Positions 54,692 to 62,815 of a stretch of 64,000 bases of DNA are shown in pieces. Positions within the stretch are counted from its first letter, which is position 1, and the number at the start of each line of letters is the position of its first letter. A model generated the notes under the pieces. That model saw only the letters and a program-made list of their open reading frames with translations, ran no database searches and was not told the origin of the DNA. Source of the DNA: Labrenzia sp. CE80. GTDB taxonomy: Bacteria; Pseudomonadota; Alphaproteobacteria; Rhizobiales; Stappiaceae. Made by a program: the position numbers and the translations under genes. Location of the stretch: NCBI RefSeq assembly GCF_009650605.1, contig NZ_WAJT01000001.1, positions 1,054,001 through 1,118,000 on the forward strand, read 5' to 3'.

Positions 54692-55729
54692 ATGTCTGAT
54701 CCTGTTTTCTTTGCTGCTCCGGAGACCGTGAGCCTCCAGACCATCGCTGATTGGGCGGAGGCGGAGATACTCTCGGGCGATCCGGATCTGAAGATTTCCG
54801 GCGTTGCGCCGGTTGAAGACGCTGTTCCGGGGTCTCTGGTCTTTTTTGATAATACGCTCTACTTGGACAAGCTGGTGGAAACGCGCGCCGCGGCCTGTCT
54901 TGTCGGCCGCAAGCATAAAGACAAGGTGCCAGACGGCGTGGCGGTACTTTTATGTCGTGAACCCTACAGGTCCTGGGCCCTGGTCCTGGCGCAGCTATTT
55001 CCTGCGGCAATGGTGCCGCGTGCAGAGAATGCGCTTGGTGTCGCTGACCGTGCTGCGGTTGATCCCACCGCGGTGCTTGAAGAAGGCGTTGTCGTGGAGG
55101 CCGGTGCTGTGATTGGTGCCGGTGCAGAGATTGGTGCTGAAACCGCTGTAAGGGCGAACGCTGTGATTGGTGAAGGCGTTCGCATCGGACGTGAGTGCGT
55201 TGTCGGCGCAAATGCGTCTGTCCAGCACGCGCTGATCGGAAACCAAGTGTATCTTCACCCGGGTGTTTGTATTGGTCAGGATGGTTTTGGTTATGCAATG
55301 GGACCGGGCGGTCACCTGAAAGTCCCTCAGATCGGACGCGTCGTCATTCAAGATAATGTGGAGATCGGCGCCAACACTACAGTTGACCGGGGCGCTAACC
55401 GAGATACGGTCATTGGCGAAGGCACAAAGATCGACAATCAGGTCCAGATTGGACACAACGTCGTCATCGGGCGTCATTGCGTGATCGTGTCCCAGGTTGG
55501 GCTTTCAGGCAGCTGCACGCTTGAAGATTATGTTGCCATCGGTGGCCAGACCGGCGTTCGCGGTCATGTCACGATTGGCATGGGCGCCCAGATTGCCGGC
55601 GTGAGCATCGTCAATGACGATGTGCCGGCTGGTGGCCGGTATGGCGGGACACCGGCCAAGCCCGTAAAACAGTGGTTCCGGGAACTGGCGGCGATCCGCA
55701 AGCTTGCAGAGCGTGGCAGCGAGAAATAA
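54692..55729 (+). CDS. lpxD: UDP-3-O-acylglucosamine N-acyltransferase
   Basis: A 345-residue left-handed beta-helix enzyme of lipid A synthesis (third step). An N-terminal uridine-binding domain (1-110) is followed by hexapeptide repeats and a C-terminal helix. The catalytic base is His255 in QIGHNVVIG. GGAAGAAGAG precedes the ATG. Together with fabZ-lpxA-lpxI-lpxB it forms the lipid A unit. Confidence 0.97.
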   Translation: MSDPVFFAAPETVSLQTIADWAEAEILSGDPDLKISGVAPVEDAVPGSLVFFDNTLYLDKLVETRAAACLVGRKHKDKVPDGVAVLLCREPYRSWALVLAQLFPAAMVPRAENALGVADRAAVDPTAVLEEGVVVEAGAVIGAGAEIGAETAVRANAVIGEGVRIGRECVVGANASVQHALIGNQVYLHPGVCIGQDGFGYAMGPGGHLKVPQIGRVVIQDNVEIGANTTVDRGANRDTVIGEGTKIDNQVQIGHNVVIGRHCVIVSQVGLSGSCTLEDYVAIGGQTGVRGHVTIGMGAQIAGVSIVNDDVPAGGRYGGTPAKPVKQWFRELAAIRKLAERGSEK

Positions 55730-55786
55730 ACGGATCTGCACGTGATCCACCTATGTGACGGCGCATCCGGCGCCAAGGGGCTTTGA

Positions 55787-56251
55787 ATGGAAGAGACAGA
55801 CAAAAAGACGCTCGACAGCGCAGACATCATGCGGATCATGGAAGTTCTTCCGCACCGCTATCCGTTCCTTCTCATCGATAAAATCGTTGAGATGGACGGC
55901 GATGACAGCTGTATCGGCATCAAGAACGTCACGATCAACGAACCGCATTTCCAGGGGCACTTTCCGACACGCCCCGTTATGCCTGGTGTCCTCCTGATCG
56001 AGGCAATGGCACAGACTGCTGGTGCCTTGTGCGTCCATGCCAAGGGCAAGGACAGCCCACCGCAGCTTGTCTATTTCATGACCATCGACAAGGCCAAGTT
56101 CCGCAAGCCGGTGGTTCCGGGCGATCAGGTTCATTTTCACGTCAAGAAGATCCGGCAACGCGCCACGATCTGGAAATTCGACGCAGTGGCGATGGTCGAC
56201 GGTGCGAAAGTTGCTGAAGCGGAAATCAGCGCAATGCTGGTGGATGCGTGA
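55787..56251 (+). CDS. fabZ: 3-hydroxyacyl-[acyl-carrier-protein] dehydratase FabZ
   Basis: A 154-residue hot-dog fold dehydratase with catalytic His58 (FQGHFP) and Glu72 (LIEAMAQ), 14 residues apart as in E. coli. It competes with LpxA for 3-hydroxyacyl-ACP, and their adjacency balances fatty acid and lipid A synthesis. lpxA begins seven bases after its stop. Confidence 0.97.
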   Translation: MEETDKKTLDSADIMRIMEVLPHRYPFLLIDKIVEMDGDDSCIGIKNVTINEPHFQGHFPTRPVMPGVLLIEAMAQTAGALCVHAKGKDSPPQLVYFMTIDKAKFRKPVVPGDQVHFHVKKIRQRATIWKFDAVAMVDGAKVAEAEISAMLVDA

Positions 56252-56258
56252 GGACTTG

Positions 56259-57056
56259 ATGACAGATATTCATTCCACCGCGATCATTGAAGATGGTGCT
56301 TTTGTCGGCGATGGCTGCCGGATCGGACCCTACTGTGTGGTTGGTCCAAATGTGCGCCTGGAGGCAGGCGTCATCCTCGAAGCGCATGTAGCGGTGGCCG
56401 GTCATACGACGATCGGCAGCGGTACGCATATCTTTCCCTTTGCGAGCATCGGGCACAAGCCGCAAGATCTTAAGTACGCCGGAGAGCCGACCCGGCTCGA
56501 AATCGGTCAGAACAATCAAATCCGCGAACATGTCACCATGAGCCCGGGAACAGCTGGTGGTGGTGATCTGACCAAGGTCGGGCACAACAACCTGTTCATG
56601 ATGGGCGCCCATGTCGGGCACGATTGTGTCGTGGGCGATCATGTCATTCTTGCAAACAATGCGACTCTGGCAGGTCACGTCGAGCTGGAAGACCATGTCA
56701 TTATGGGTGGTTTGAGCGCGGTGCGCCAGTGGAGCCGAATTGGCACGGGAGCGATCGTTGGGGGCATGACTGGCGTCGAGTTTGATGTAATTCCCTTCGG
56801 TTCGGTTATCGGCGATAGGGCGCGCCTTGCTGGTCTCAATTTGATTGGCTTGAAGCGTAAGGATCTGCCTCGTGAGCAGATACATGCGCTGCGAAACGCC
56901 TACAAGAAGCTCTTCGAGAGCGATGAAGGCACCTTGCGCGAACGCGCTGATGAGGTGGCCACTGCAAATGCTGATCAGCCTCTGGTCAAGACGGTGACCG
57001 ACTTCATCCTCGAAAAGGAAAACCGCCGGTTCTGTACGCCGCGCGGCGGCGATTGA
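56259..57056 (+). CDS. lpxA: UDP-N-acetylglucosamine acyltransferase
   Basis: A 265-residue beta-helix acyltransferase, the first step of lipid A. The catalytic His121 is in MGAHVGHDC, hexapeptide repeats span about 5-185, and a C-terminal helical domain follows. ATG 56259 was chosen because an upstream in-frame start would lie inside fabZ. Confidence 0.97.
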   Translation: MTDIHSTAIIEDGAFVGDGCRIGPYCVVGPNVRLEAGVILEAHVAVAGHTTIGSGTHIFPFASIGHKPQDLKYAGEPTRLEIGQNNQIREHVTMSPGTAGGGDLTKVGHNNLFMMGAHVGHDCVVGDHVILANNATLAGHVELEDHVIMGGLSAVRQWSRIGTGAIVGGMTGVEFDVIPFGSVIGDRARLAGLNLIGLKRKDLPREQIHALRNAYKKLFESDEGTLRERADEVATANADQPLVKTVTDFILEKENRRFCTPRGGD

Positions 57057-57066
57057 TCGGCCGATC

Positions 57067-57969
57067 ATGCCAGCGCCTGCGTCCGCATCCATTAGTTTGC
57101 AGGAGCAGCATAAGACTGCTCCTGTTGCGGTGATCTGTGGCAACGGTCGTATCCCGCTTCAAGTTCTGGACGGCCTTGAGACTCAGGAGCGCGCTACCTA
57201 TGTGGTCGCGATCAAGGGAGAGGCAGAAGCCGATCTTCAGGCGAGGGCGGATATCGAACTTGGTTGGGGGGAAATCGGGCGGCTTTACAAGTCTATGGCC
57301 AAAGCCGGTTGTAAGCAGGTCCTGCTGATTGGGGGCGTCGCAAAGCGTCCTGACTTCACGTCCATTGTCGGCGATCTCGGCACGTTGAAACGCTTGCCGA
57401 AAATCATCAAGGCGCTTGTGGGTGGAGACGATAGTCTTTTGACGAAGGTCATCGGTCTCTTCGAAGTGGAAGGTTATCAGGTGGTGGGCATCAAGGACAT
57501 CACGCCAGAACTTTTGGCAGCCGGCGACGCAATGGGCCTGCAAAAGCCGCGCGCGGAGGATTTTCGTGACCTGGAACTCGCCCGTTTGGCGACAACGCGT
57601 CTGGGTGATCTCGACATTGGCCAGGCTGCAGTCGCGCTCGGCGGGCGTGTGATCGCGGTTGAAGGCGCGGAAGGCACGGATGCAATGCTTGAGCGTTGTG
57701 CGTCTCTTCGGGAGAGCGGTCGAGTTCGGGCCAAGGGGAAGGCCGGCGTGCTGGTCAAGGCGGTCAAGCCCAGGCAGGACCTTCGTGTCGATCTTCCTAC
57801 CATTGGCCCCAAAACGGTGGAACTTGCGTCCAAAGCCGGGCTGGCAGGGATTGCTGTGGAAGCTGGCGGCGCCCTTGTTTCCGACCGTGCAGAGACGATT
57901 GCCGAAGCTGATGCCGCCGGTCTCTTTCTGTTTGGTTTTCAGACCGACCCACCTGACGACGGGAGTTGA
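57067..57969 (+). CDS. lpxI: UDP-2,3-diacylglucosamine pyrophosphatase LpxI
   Basis: A 300-residue protein of the former DUF1009 family, which replaces LpxH in alphaproteobacteria. The catalytic-region Asp lies in VDLPTIGP (Asp242). VAVICGNGRIP, LLIGGVAKRPDF and FEVEGY are other conserved blocks. It hydrolyses UDP-2,3-diacylglucosamine to lipid X. It is ten bases after lpxA. Confidence 0.95.
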   Translation: MPAPASASISLQEQHKTAPVAVICGNGRIPLQVLDGLETQERATYVVAIKGEAEADLQARADIELGWGEIGRLYKSMAKAGCKQVLLIGGVAKRPDFTSIVGDLGTLKRLPKIIKALVGGDDSLLTKVIGLFEVEGYQVVGIKDITPELLAAGDAMGLQKPRAEDFRDLELARLATTRLGDLDIGQAAVALGGRVIAVEGAEGTDAMLERCASLRESGRVRAKGKAGVLVKAVKPRQDLRVDLPTIGPKTVELASKAGLAGIAVEAGGALVSDRAETIAEADAAGLFLFGFQTDPPDDGS

Positions 57970-57975
57970 GGTGAC

Positions 57976-59169
57976 ATGTCACTGTCTGGCAACCCGGTCA
58001 GGGTCGCGATCTGTGTCGGCGAGGAATCTGGAGATCTTCTTGGCAGCCGGCTCATGGCCGCCTTGCAGGAGCGGCTCGGTCCGGATGGGGTGACTTTTAC
58101 CGGGTTGGGCGGTGGTCGCATGCAGGCTCTTGGTATGGAGAGCCTTTTCGATATCTCGGACATTTCGGTGATGGGGATTGCCGCCGTTCTAGCTCGGCTG
58201 CCCCTGATTGTCAGTCGCGTCTATCAAACCGTCGATGCGATTGTTGAGAGCGATCCCGATGTGCTCGTGATCATCGACAGTCCGGACTTCACTCACAACG
58301 TCGCAAAGCGCGTGCGAAAACGCGCGCCTCATATTCCGATCGTGGGCTATGTCTCGCCATCAGTTTGGGCCTGGCGGCCGGGCCGGGCACGCAAGATGAA
58401 AGCCTATGTGGACGAGCTTCTCGCGATTTTGCCGTTCGAGCCGGAGATCCACAGGAAGCTAGGTGGACCGCCAACGCACTATGTTGGCCATCCACTGATT
58501 GAACGGCTGAGTGAGCTTCGGCCCTCAGAGGTGGAACGGACGCCGGTCGAGGGATCCGACAAGGTCTTGCTTGTCCTCCCGGGCAGCCGTGGAAGCGAGG
58601 TGGATCGTCTGTTGGCCGACTTTGGCGGAACGGTTGAAAAGCTGAAGGAGCGTTTCCCGGATCTCGAGGTACTTCTTCCTGCGGTTCCGCATCTGCGCGA
58701 ACGCATTGTCGAGGGCGTGTCTCAGTGGAAGAGCAAGCCGACCATCGTTGATGGCGAGGCCGACAAATATAGTGCTTTCCGCAGGGCCCATGCGGCTCTG
58801 GCAGCTTCGGGAACCGTGTCCCTGGAACTTGCCATCTCCGGCGTTCCAATGGCTATCTGCTACAAGCTTGATTGGTTCTATCGTCGTCTTAGACAAATTC
58901 ACAAGATCATTCCGATTGCCAGCGTCGGTTCCATGGTTCTGCCAAACATCATACTTGGCCGGAATGTCGTTCCTGAATTCCTGGATGAAGAGGCCAATCC
59001 CGACAAATTGTCGGATGTGATCGGAGATCTTCTGGTCGATGGCAGCGAACGCCGCCACCAGGTTGAGGCGTTGAAGGATCTGGATGTGAGGATGCAGCTG
59101 CCAGACGGGGGAAAGCAAAGTGATGCGGCGGCCTCGATTGTGCTCAAGGTTTTGAAACGCCAGGCTTGA
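57976..59169 (+). CDS. lpxB: Lipid-A-disaccharide synthase
   Basis: A 397-residue GT19 glycosyltransferase that joins lipid X to UDP-diacylglucosamine. GEESGDLLGSRL near the N-terminus, YVSPSVWAWRPGR, LPGSRGSEV and ASGTVSLELA are the family motifs. It overlaps nothing and is six bases after lpxI. It is the last gene of the envelope cluster. Confidence 0.97.
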   Translation: MSLSGNPVRVAICVGEESGDLLGSRLMAALQERLGPDGVTFTGLGGGRMQALGMESLFDISDISVMGIAAVLARLPLIVSRVYQTVDAIVESDPDVLVIIDSPDFTHNVAKRVRKRAPHIPIVGYVSPSVWAWRPGRARKMKAYVDELLAILPFEPEIHRKLGGPPTHYVGHPLIERLSELRPSEVERTPVEGSDKVLLVLPGSRGSEVDRLLADFGGTVEKLKERFPDLEVLLPAVPHLRERIVEGVSQWKSKPTIVDGEADKYSAFRRAHAALAASGTVSLELAISGVPMAICYKLDWFYRRLRQIHKIIPIASVGSMVLPNIILGRNVVPEFLDEEANPDKLSDVIGDLLVDGSERRHQVEALKDLDVRMQLPDGGKQSDAAASIVLKVLKRQA

Positions 59170-59194
59170 TTGAGCCGGTTGGCTGAGGGACAAG

Positions 59195-59227
59195 AAGGGG
59201 CGCCGCGAAAGGCGCTGCCTGTCTTTT
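59195..59227 (+). terminator. Possible terminator of the lpx operon
   Basis: Imperfect GC-rich inverted repeat around GGCGCC / GGCGCT with a GCGAAA loop, followed by TGTCTTTT. Confidence 0.4.
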
Positions 59228-59237
59228 CCGAGGTCTC

Positions 59238-59732
59238 ATGAATATTCCAAGACTTGAAACCGAACGTCTGATCCTTCGTGCCCAGTCTTATGATGACTGG
59301 CTAGCCTACCGGGACATGATGCGGTCGGGAAGATCTGCAGGCATGGGCGGACCGCATGAGGCCCCCTTTGCCTGGGGCATGTTCTGTCATGACCTGGTCC
59401 AGTGGCAACTCTTCGGGCACGGAGCCTTGATGATGGACGACAAGCAAAACGGGCGCTGTGTTGGTCAGGTCGGTATCAATGGCGGGCCTTTGTTTCCCGA
59501 GCCTGAGCTTGGCTGGTTTGTCTATGAGGATGCGGAGGGCAGGGGCTATGCCTTTGAAGGCGCAACAGCCTTTCGGGAATGGGCGCTGGCTGAACTGAAC
59601 CTGTCGTCACTGGTCAGCTATATTGATGATGACAATCTGCGCTCGCGGGCTCTTGCTGAGCGCCTGGGCGCGCGCCTCGATGATCGTGCGAAAGCTCCGG
59701 ACCCCAGCGATCTGGTCTATCGGCACAAATGA
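59238..59732 (+). CDS. GNAT family N-acetyltransferase (RimJ/RimL-like)
   Basis: A 164-residue acetyltransferase of the type starting PRLETERLILRAQSYDD. The acetyl-CoA region (RCVGQVGINGGP, then a modified loop YEDAEGRGYAFEGATAF) and the C-terminal ALAERLGARLDDRAK are typical of the RimJ/RimL branch. The substrate is unknown. It has its own Shine-Dalgarno (GAGG) and a shared terminator with gltA. Confidence 0.85.
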   Translation: MNIPRLETERLILRAQSYDDWLAYRDMMRSGRSAGMGGPHEAPFAWGMFCHDLVQWQLFGHGALMMDDKQNGRCVGQVGINGGPLFPEPELGWFVYEDAEGRGYAFEGATAFREWALAELNLSSLVSYIDDDNLRSRALAERLGARLDDRAKAPDPSDLVYRHK

Positions 59733-59745
59733 CGTGGCAAGCAGA

Positions 59746-59768
59746 AAGGGCGCCCAATGGGCGCCCTT
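59746..59768. terminator. Bidirectional terminator between the GNAT gene and gltA
   Basis: Perfect 10-bp stem AAGGGCGCCC / GGGCGCCCTT with a 3-base loop, between two convergent genes. The minus strand continues TTTCTG. Confidence 0.75.
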
Positions 59769-59792
59769 GGTATTTGCATCGATGGCAGCGCC

Positions 59793-61082
59793 TTAGCGCT
59801 GTTCGATCGGTGTGTAGTCGCGCTTTGGCGAGCCCGTGTAAAGCTGACGCGGACGGCCGATACGCTGGGACGGATCTTCAACCATTTCCTTCCACTGGGC
59901 GATCCAGCCCACTGTACGTGCAAGAGCGAAGAGCACGGTGAACATGGTGGTCGGGAAACCGAGCGCACGCAGGGTTATGCCGGAATAGAAGTCGATGTTT
60001 GGATAAAGCTTCTTCTCGACGAAATACGGATCGTTGAGTGCAATCTTTTCCAGCTCCATCGCAATGTCGAGCAGCGGATCATCCTTGATACCGAGCTCAC
60101 CGAGGACCTCGTGACAGGTCTTCTGCATGATCTTCGCGCGCGGATCATAGTTCTTGTAGACCCGATGACCAAAGCCCATGAGACGGAACGGATCGTTCTT
60201 GTCCTTGGCGCGGGCGACATATTCCGGAATACGATCGACAGAGCCGATCTCGGACAGCATGTTGAGTGCTGCTTCGTTGGCGCCGCCGTGTGCCGGACCC
60301 CAAAGGCAGGCGATGCCGGCTGCGATACATGCAAACGGGTTTGCGCCTGAGGAACCGGCCAGACGAACGGTCGAAGTCGATGCGTTCTGTTCATGATCAG
60401 CGTGGAGGATGAAGATCCGGTCCATGGCACGGGCCAGAATCGGGTTCACCTTGTACTCTTCACAAGGAACTGCAAAGCACATGTGCAGGAAATTGGCCGA
60501 GTAATCCAGGTCGTTGCGCGGGTAAACGAACGGCTGCCCGACATGGTACTTATAGGCCATGGCAGCGATGGTCGGCATCTTTGCAATCATGCGCAGGCTC
60601 GCGACCATGCGTTGATGCGGGTCGGAGATATCCGTGCTGTCATGGTAGAAAGCGGCCAGGGCGCCAACGGTGCCACACATGACGGCCATCGGGTGAGCGT
60701 CACGACGGTAGCCGGAGAAGAAGCGAGACATCTGCTCGTGAATCATCGTGTGGTAAGTCACACGCTGAACGAAATCTTCTTTCTGCGACTTGGTCGGGAG
60801 TTCACCGTACAGCAGTAGATAGCAAGATTCGAGGAAGTCACCGTGATCGGCGAGTTGGTCGATCGGGTAGCCGCGGTAAAGAAGCGTGCCTTCGTCGCCA
60901 TCGATGTAGGTGATTTTGGATTCACATGACGCCGTGGACGTAAAGCCCGGATCGTATGTGAACATACCGGTGTCTTTGTAGAGTGAGGAGATGTTCACTA
61001 CAGACGGGCCAACGGATCCCTCCAGAACGTTAAATTCGTGGTCTGCCCCACCGACGTTCACTTTGGCTTTGTTTTCGGCCAT
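59793..61082 (-). CDS. gltA: Citrate synthase (type II)
   Basis: A 429-residue enzyme that opens the TCA cycle. Catalytic residues His265 (GPAHGGAN), His306 (GFGHRVYK) and Asp364 (NIDFYSG) are in place, and the HADHEQNASTSTVR block (227-240) is intact. The length matches the hexameric, NADH-sensitive type of Gram-negatives. On the minus strand an AAAGGGGG ribosome site stands about nine bases before the ATG. Confidence 0.98.
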   Translation of the reverse strand: MAENKAKVNVGGADHEFNVLEGSVGPSVVNISSLYKDTGMFTYDPGFTSTASCESKITYIDGDEGTLLYRGYPIDQLADHGDFLESCYLLLYGELPTKSQKEDFVQRVTYHTMIHEQMSRFFSGYRRDAHPMAVMCGTVGALAAFYHDSTDISDPHQRMVASLRMIAKMPTIAAMAYKYHVGQPFVYPRNDLDYSANFLHMCFAVPCEEYKVNPILARAMDRIFILHADHEQNASTSTVRLAGSSGANPFACIAAGIACLWGPAHGGANEAALNMLSEIGSVDRIPEYVARAKDKNDPFRLMGFGHRVYKNYDPRAKIMQKTCHEVLGELGIKDDPLLDIAMELEKIALNDPYFVEKKLYPNIDFYSGITLRALGFPTTMFTVLFALARTVGWIAQWKEMVEDPSQRIGRPRQLYTGSPKRDYTPIEQR

Positions 61083-61264
61083 TCAGGTAACCCCCTTTTC
61101 AAGAACTCTTTGCGGCACCCGAGTGGCTGGTTGCTGCGTTCCACATGTGGGATTGCAGGCCTGCCAGATGCAGCCGGAGAAATGGTCGCGTTCTGCGTAT
61201 CCCATTTGGTGCAGGGCCGCAAGGCAACGGTCCTAACGCTTTGGTCACATGCCTTCGTTTCGGC

Positions 61265-61299
61265 AGAAATCGCTAGGGCAGCCAAATGCTGCCCAGCGA
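61265..61299 (-). terminator. Terminator of gltX
   Basis: Minus-strand stem TCGCT-GGGCAGC / GCTGCCC-A-AGCGA with one bulged base and a 5-base loop, then TTTCTG, 13 bases after the gltX stop. Confidence 0.5.
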
Positions 61300-61312
61300 C
61301 AAATTACGGTAA

Positions 61313-62737
61313 TTAGCTTGCCTGATCGCTAACGCGAGCGATGGATTCTTCCCTGCCGAGTGCAACGAGAACATCATAAATTCCGGGAGACGTGCCGCGA
61401 CCTGTGAGTGCTGCGCGCAGAGGCTGCGCGACCTTGCCCAGTTTGAGTTCCTTTTCTTCGGCATAAGCCTTGACCGCGACCTCGAGAGGTTCAGCTGCCC
61501 ACTCGGAAACGCCCGAGAGCAGATCGGTTAGGTCAGCCAGAATCGCGCGCGCGCCTTCATCGAGAATCTTGTTGGCTTTCTCGTCGCAATCCAGCGGCCG
61601 CTGCCGCCAAAGGTAGCTGGCGCTTTCGGACAGTTCCACGAGGGTCTTGGCCCGTTCCTTCAGGCCGGGCAGGGCTGCAAGTGCCGTCGCCTCGTTCTTG
61701 TCCTCCGCCATCCAGGCCAGGACGACATCGCCGCCCTCCGAATGCGCAAGGCAGGCTTTCCAATGGCCGAGCAGCTCGGCATCATCCGTGCTGCGCATAT
61801 AATGGCCATTGAGGTTTTCTAGCTTCTTGAAGTCGAAGCGTGATGGCGATTTGCCGATGGCATCCATGCCGAACCACTTAATCATGTCTTCGGTCGACAT
61901 GATTTCCTCATCGCCGTGGCTCCACCCAAGGCGCGCAAGGTAATTACGCATTGCCTGCGGAAGGTAGCCCAAGGAACGATAGGCTTCCGCACCGGTCGCT
62001 CCGTGGCGCTTGGACAGTTTCGCGCCATCCGGTCCGTGAATCAGCGGGATGTGCGACATGGCAGGCACAGTCCAGCCCATGGCTTGGAAAATCAGGCTCT
62101 GGCGGGCGGCGTTGGTCAGGTGGTCATCGCCGCGGATGATGTGGGTGACGCCCATATCATGGTCATCCACAACGACAGCAAGCATATAGGTCGGGGTGCC
62201 GTCGGAGCGCATCAGGACCAGATCGTCCAGGTCCTTATTCGGGAAGGTGACACGGCCCTGGACCAGATCGTCGACCACGGTCTCGCCTTCCTGGGGCGCT
62301 TTCAGCCGGATGGCCGGTGCAACGCCTTCAGGGGCCTCCGAGGCATTCCGGTCGCGCCAGCGGCCGTCATAGCGGGGCGGACGGCCTTCAGCGCGCGCCT
62401 TTTCACGCATCTCGGTCAGTTCTTCGGGAGTGGCGTAGCAGCGATACGCCTTGCCGGATGCAACCAACGCATCGACCACTTCCCGGTGTCTGTCGACGCG
62501 GCCCACCTGGGAGATCGGATCGCCTTCCCAGTCGAGACCAAGCCATGTCAGCCCGTCGAGGATGGCATCAACGGCGTCTTGGGTTGAGCGCGCGCGGTCA
62601 GTGTCCTCGATGCGCAGAAGCATCTTGCCGCCGTTGTGCTTGGCAAACAGCCAGTTGAATAGGGCTGTGCGGGCACCGCCGATATGAAGGAAACCGGTCG
62701 GGGAGGGAGCGAAACGCGTGACGATCTGATTGGCCAT
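61313..62737 (-). CDS. gltX: Glutamyl-tRNA synthetase
   Basis: A 474-residue class I synthetase with the HIGH-type motif HIGG (18-21) and the KMSKS-type KLSKR (240-244). RIEDTD is at 42-47. It charges tRNA-Glu, which also feeds haem synthesis in some bacteria, though alphaproteobacteria use ALA synthase instead. ATG 62737 begins the canonical MANQIVTRFAPSPTG. The upstream frame to 62827 is not family-like. It is divergent from comEC. Confidence 0.97.
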   Translation of the reverse strand: MANQIVTRFAPSPTGFLHIGGARTALFNWLFAKHNGGKMLLRIEDTDRARSTQDAVDAILDGLTWLGLDWEGDPISQVGRVDRHREVVDALVASGKAYRCYATPEELTEMREKARAEGRPPRYDGRWRDRNASEAPEGVAPAIRLKAPQEGETVVDDLVQGRVTFPNKDLDDLVLMRSDGTPTYMLAVVVDDHDMGVTHIIRGDDHLTNAARQSLIFQAMGWTVPAMSHIPLIHGPDGAKLSKRHGATGAEAYRSLGYLPQAMRNYLARLGWSHGDEEIMSTEDMIKWFGMDAIGKSPSRFDFKKLENLNGHYMRSTDDAELLGHWKACLAHSEGGDVVLAWMAEDKNEATALAALPGLKERAKTLVELSESASYLWRQRPLDCDEKANKILDEGARAILADLTDLLSGVSEWAAEPLEVAVKAYAEEKELKLGKVAQPLRAALTGRGTSPGIYDVLVALGREESIARVSDQAS

Positions 62738-62815
62738 GGTGATTTTTGTGGGTCTCTGCCAGAATGTTGAAGCAGGCGGACGGCCGCCGTGTTGGCGGCG
62801 TCTTAGCATAGGCTT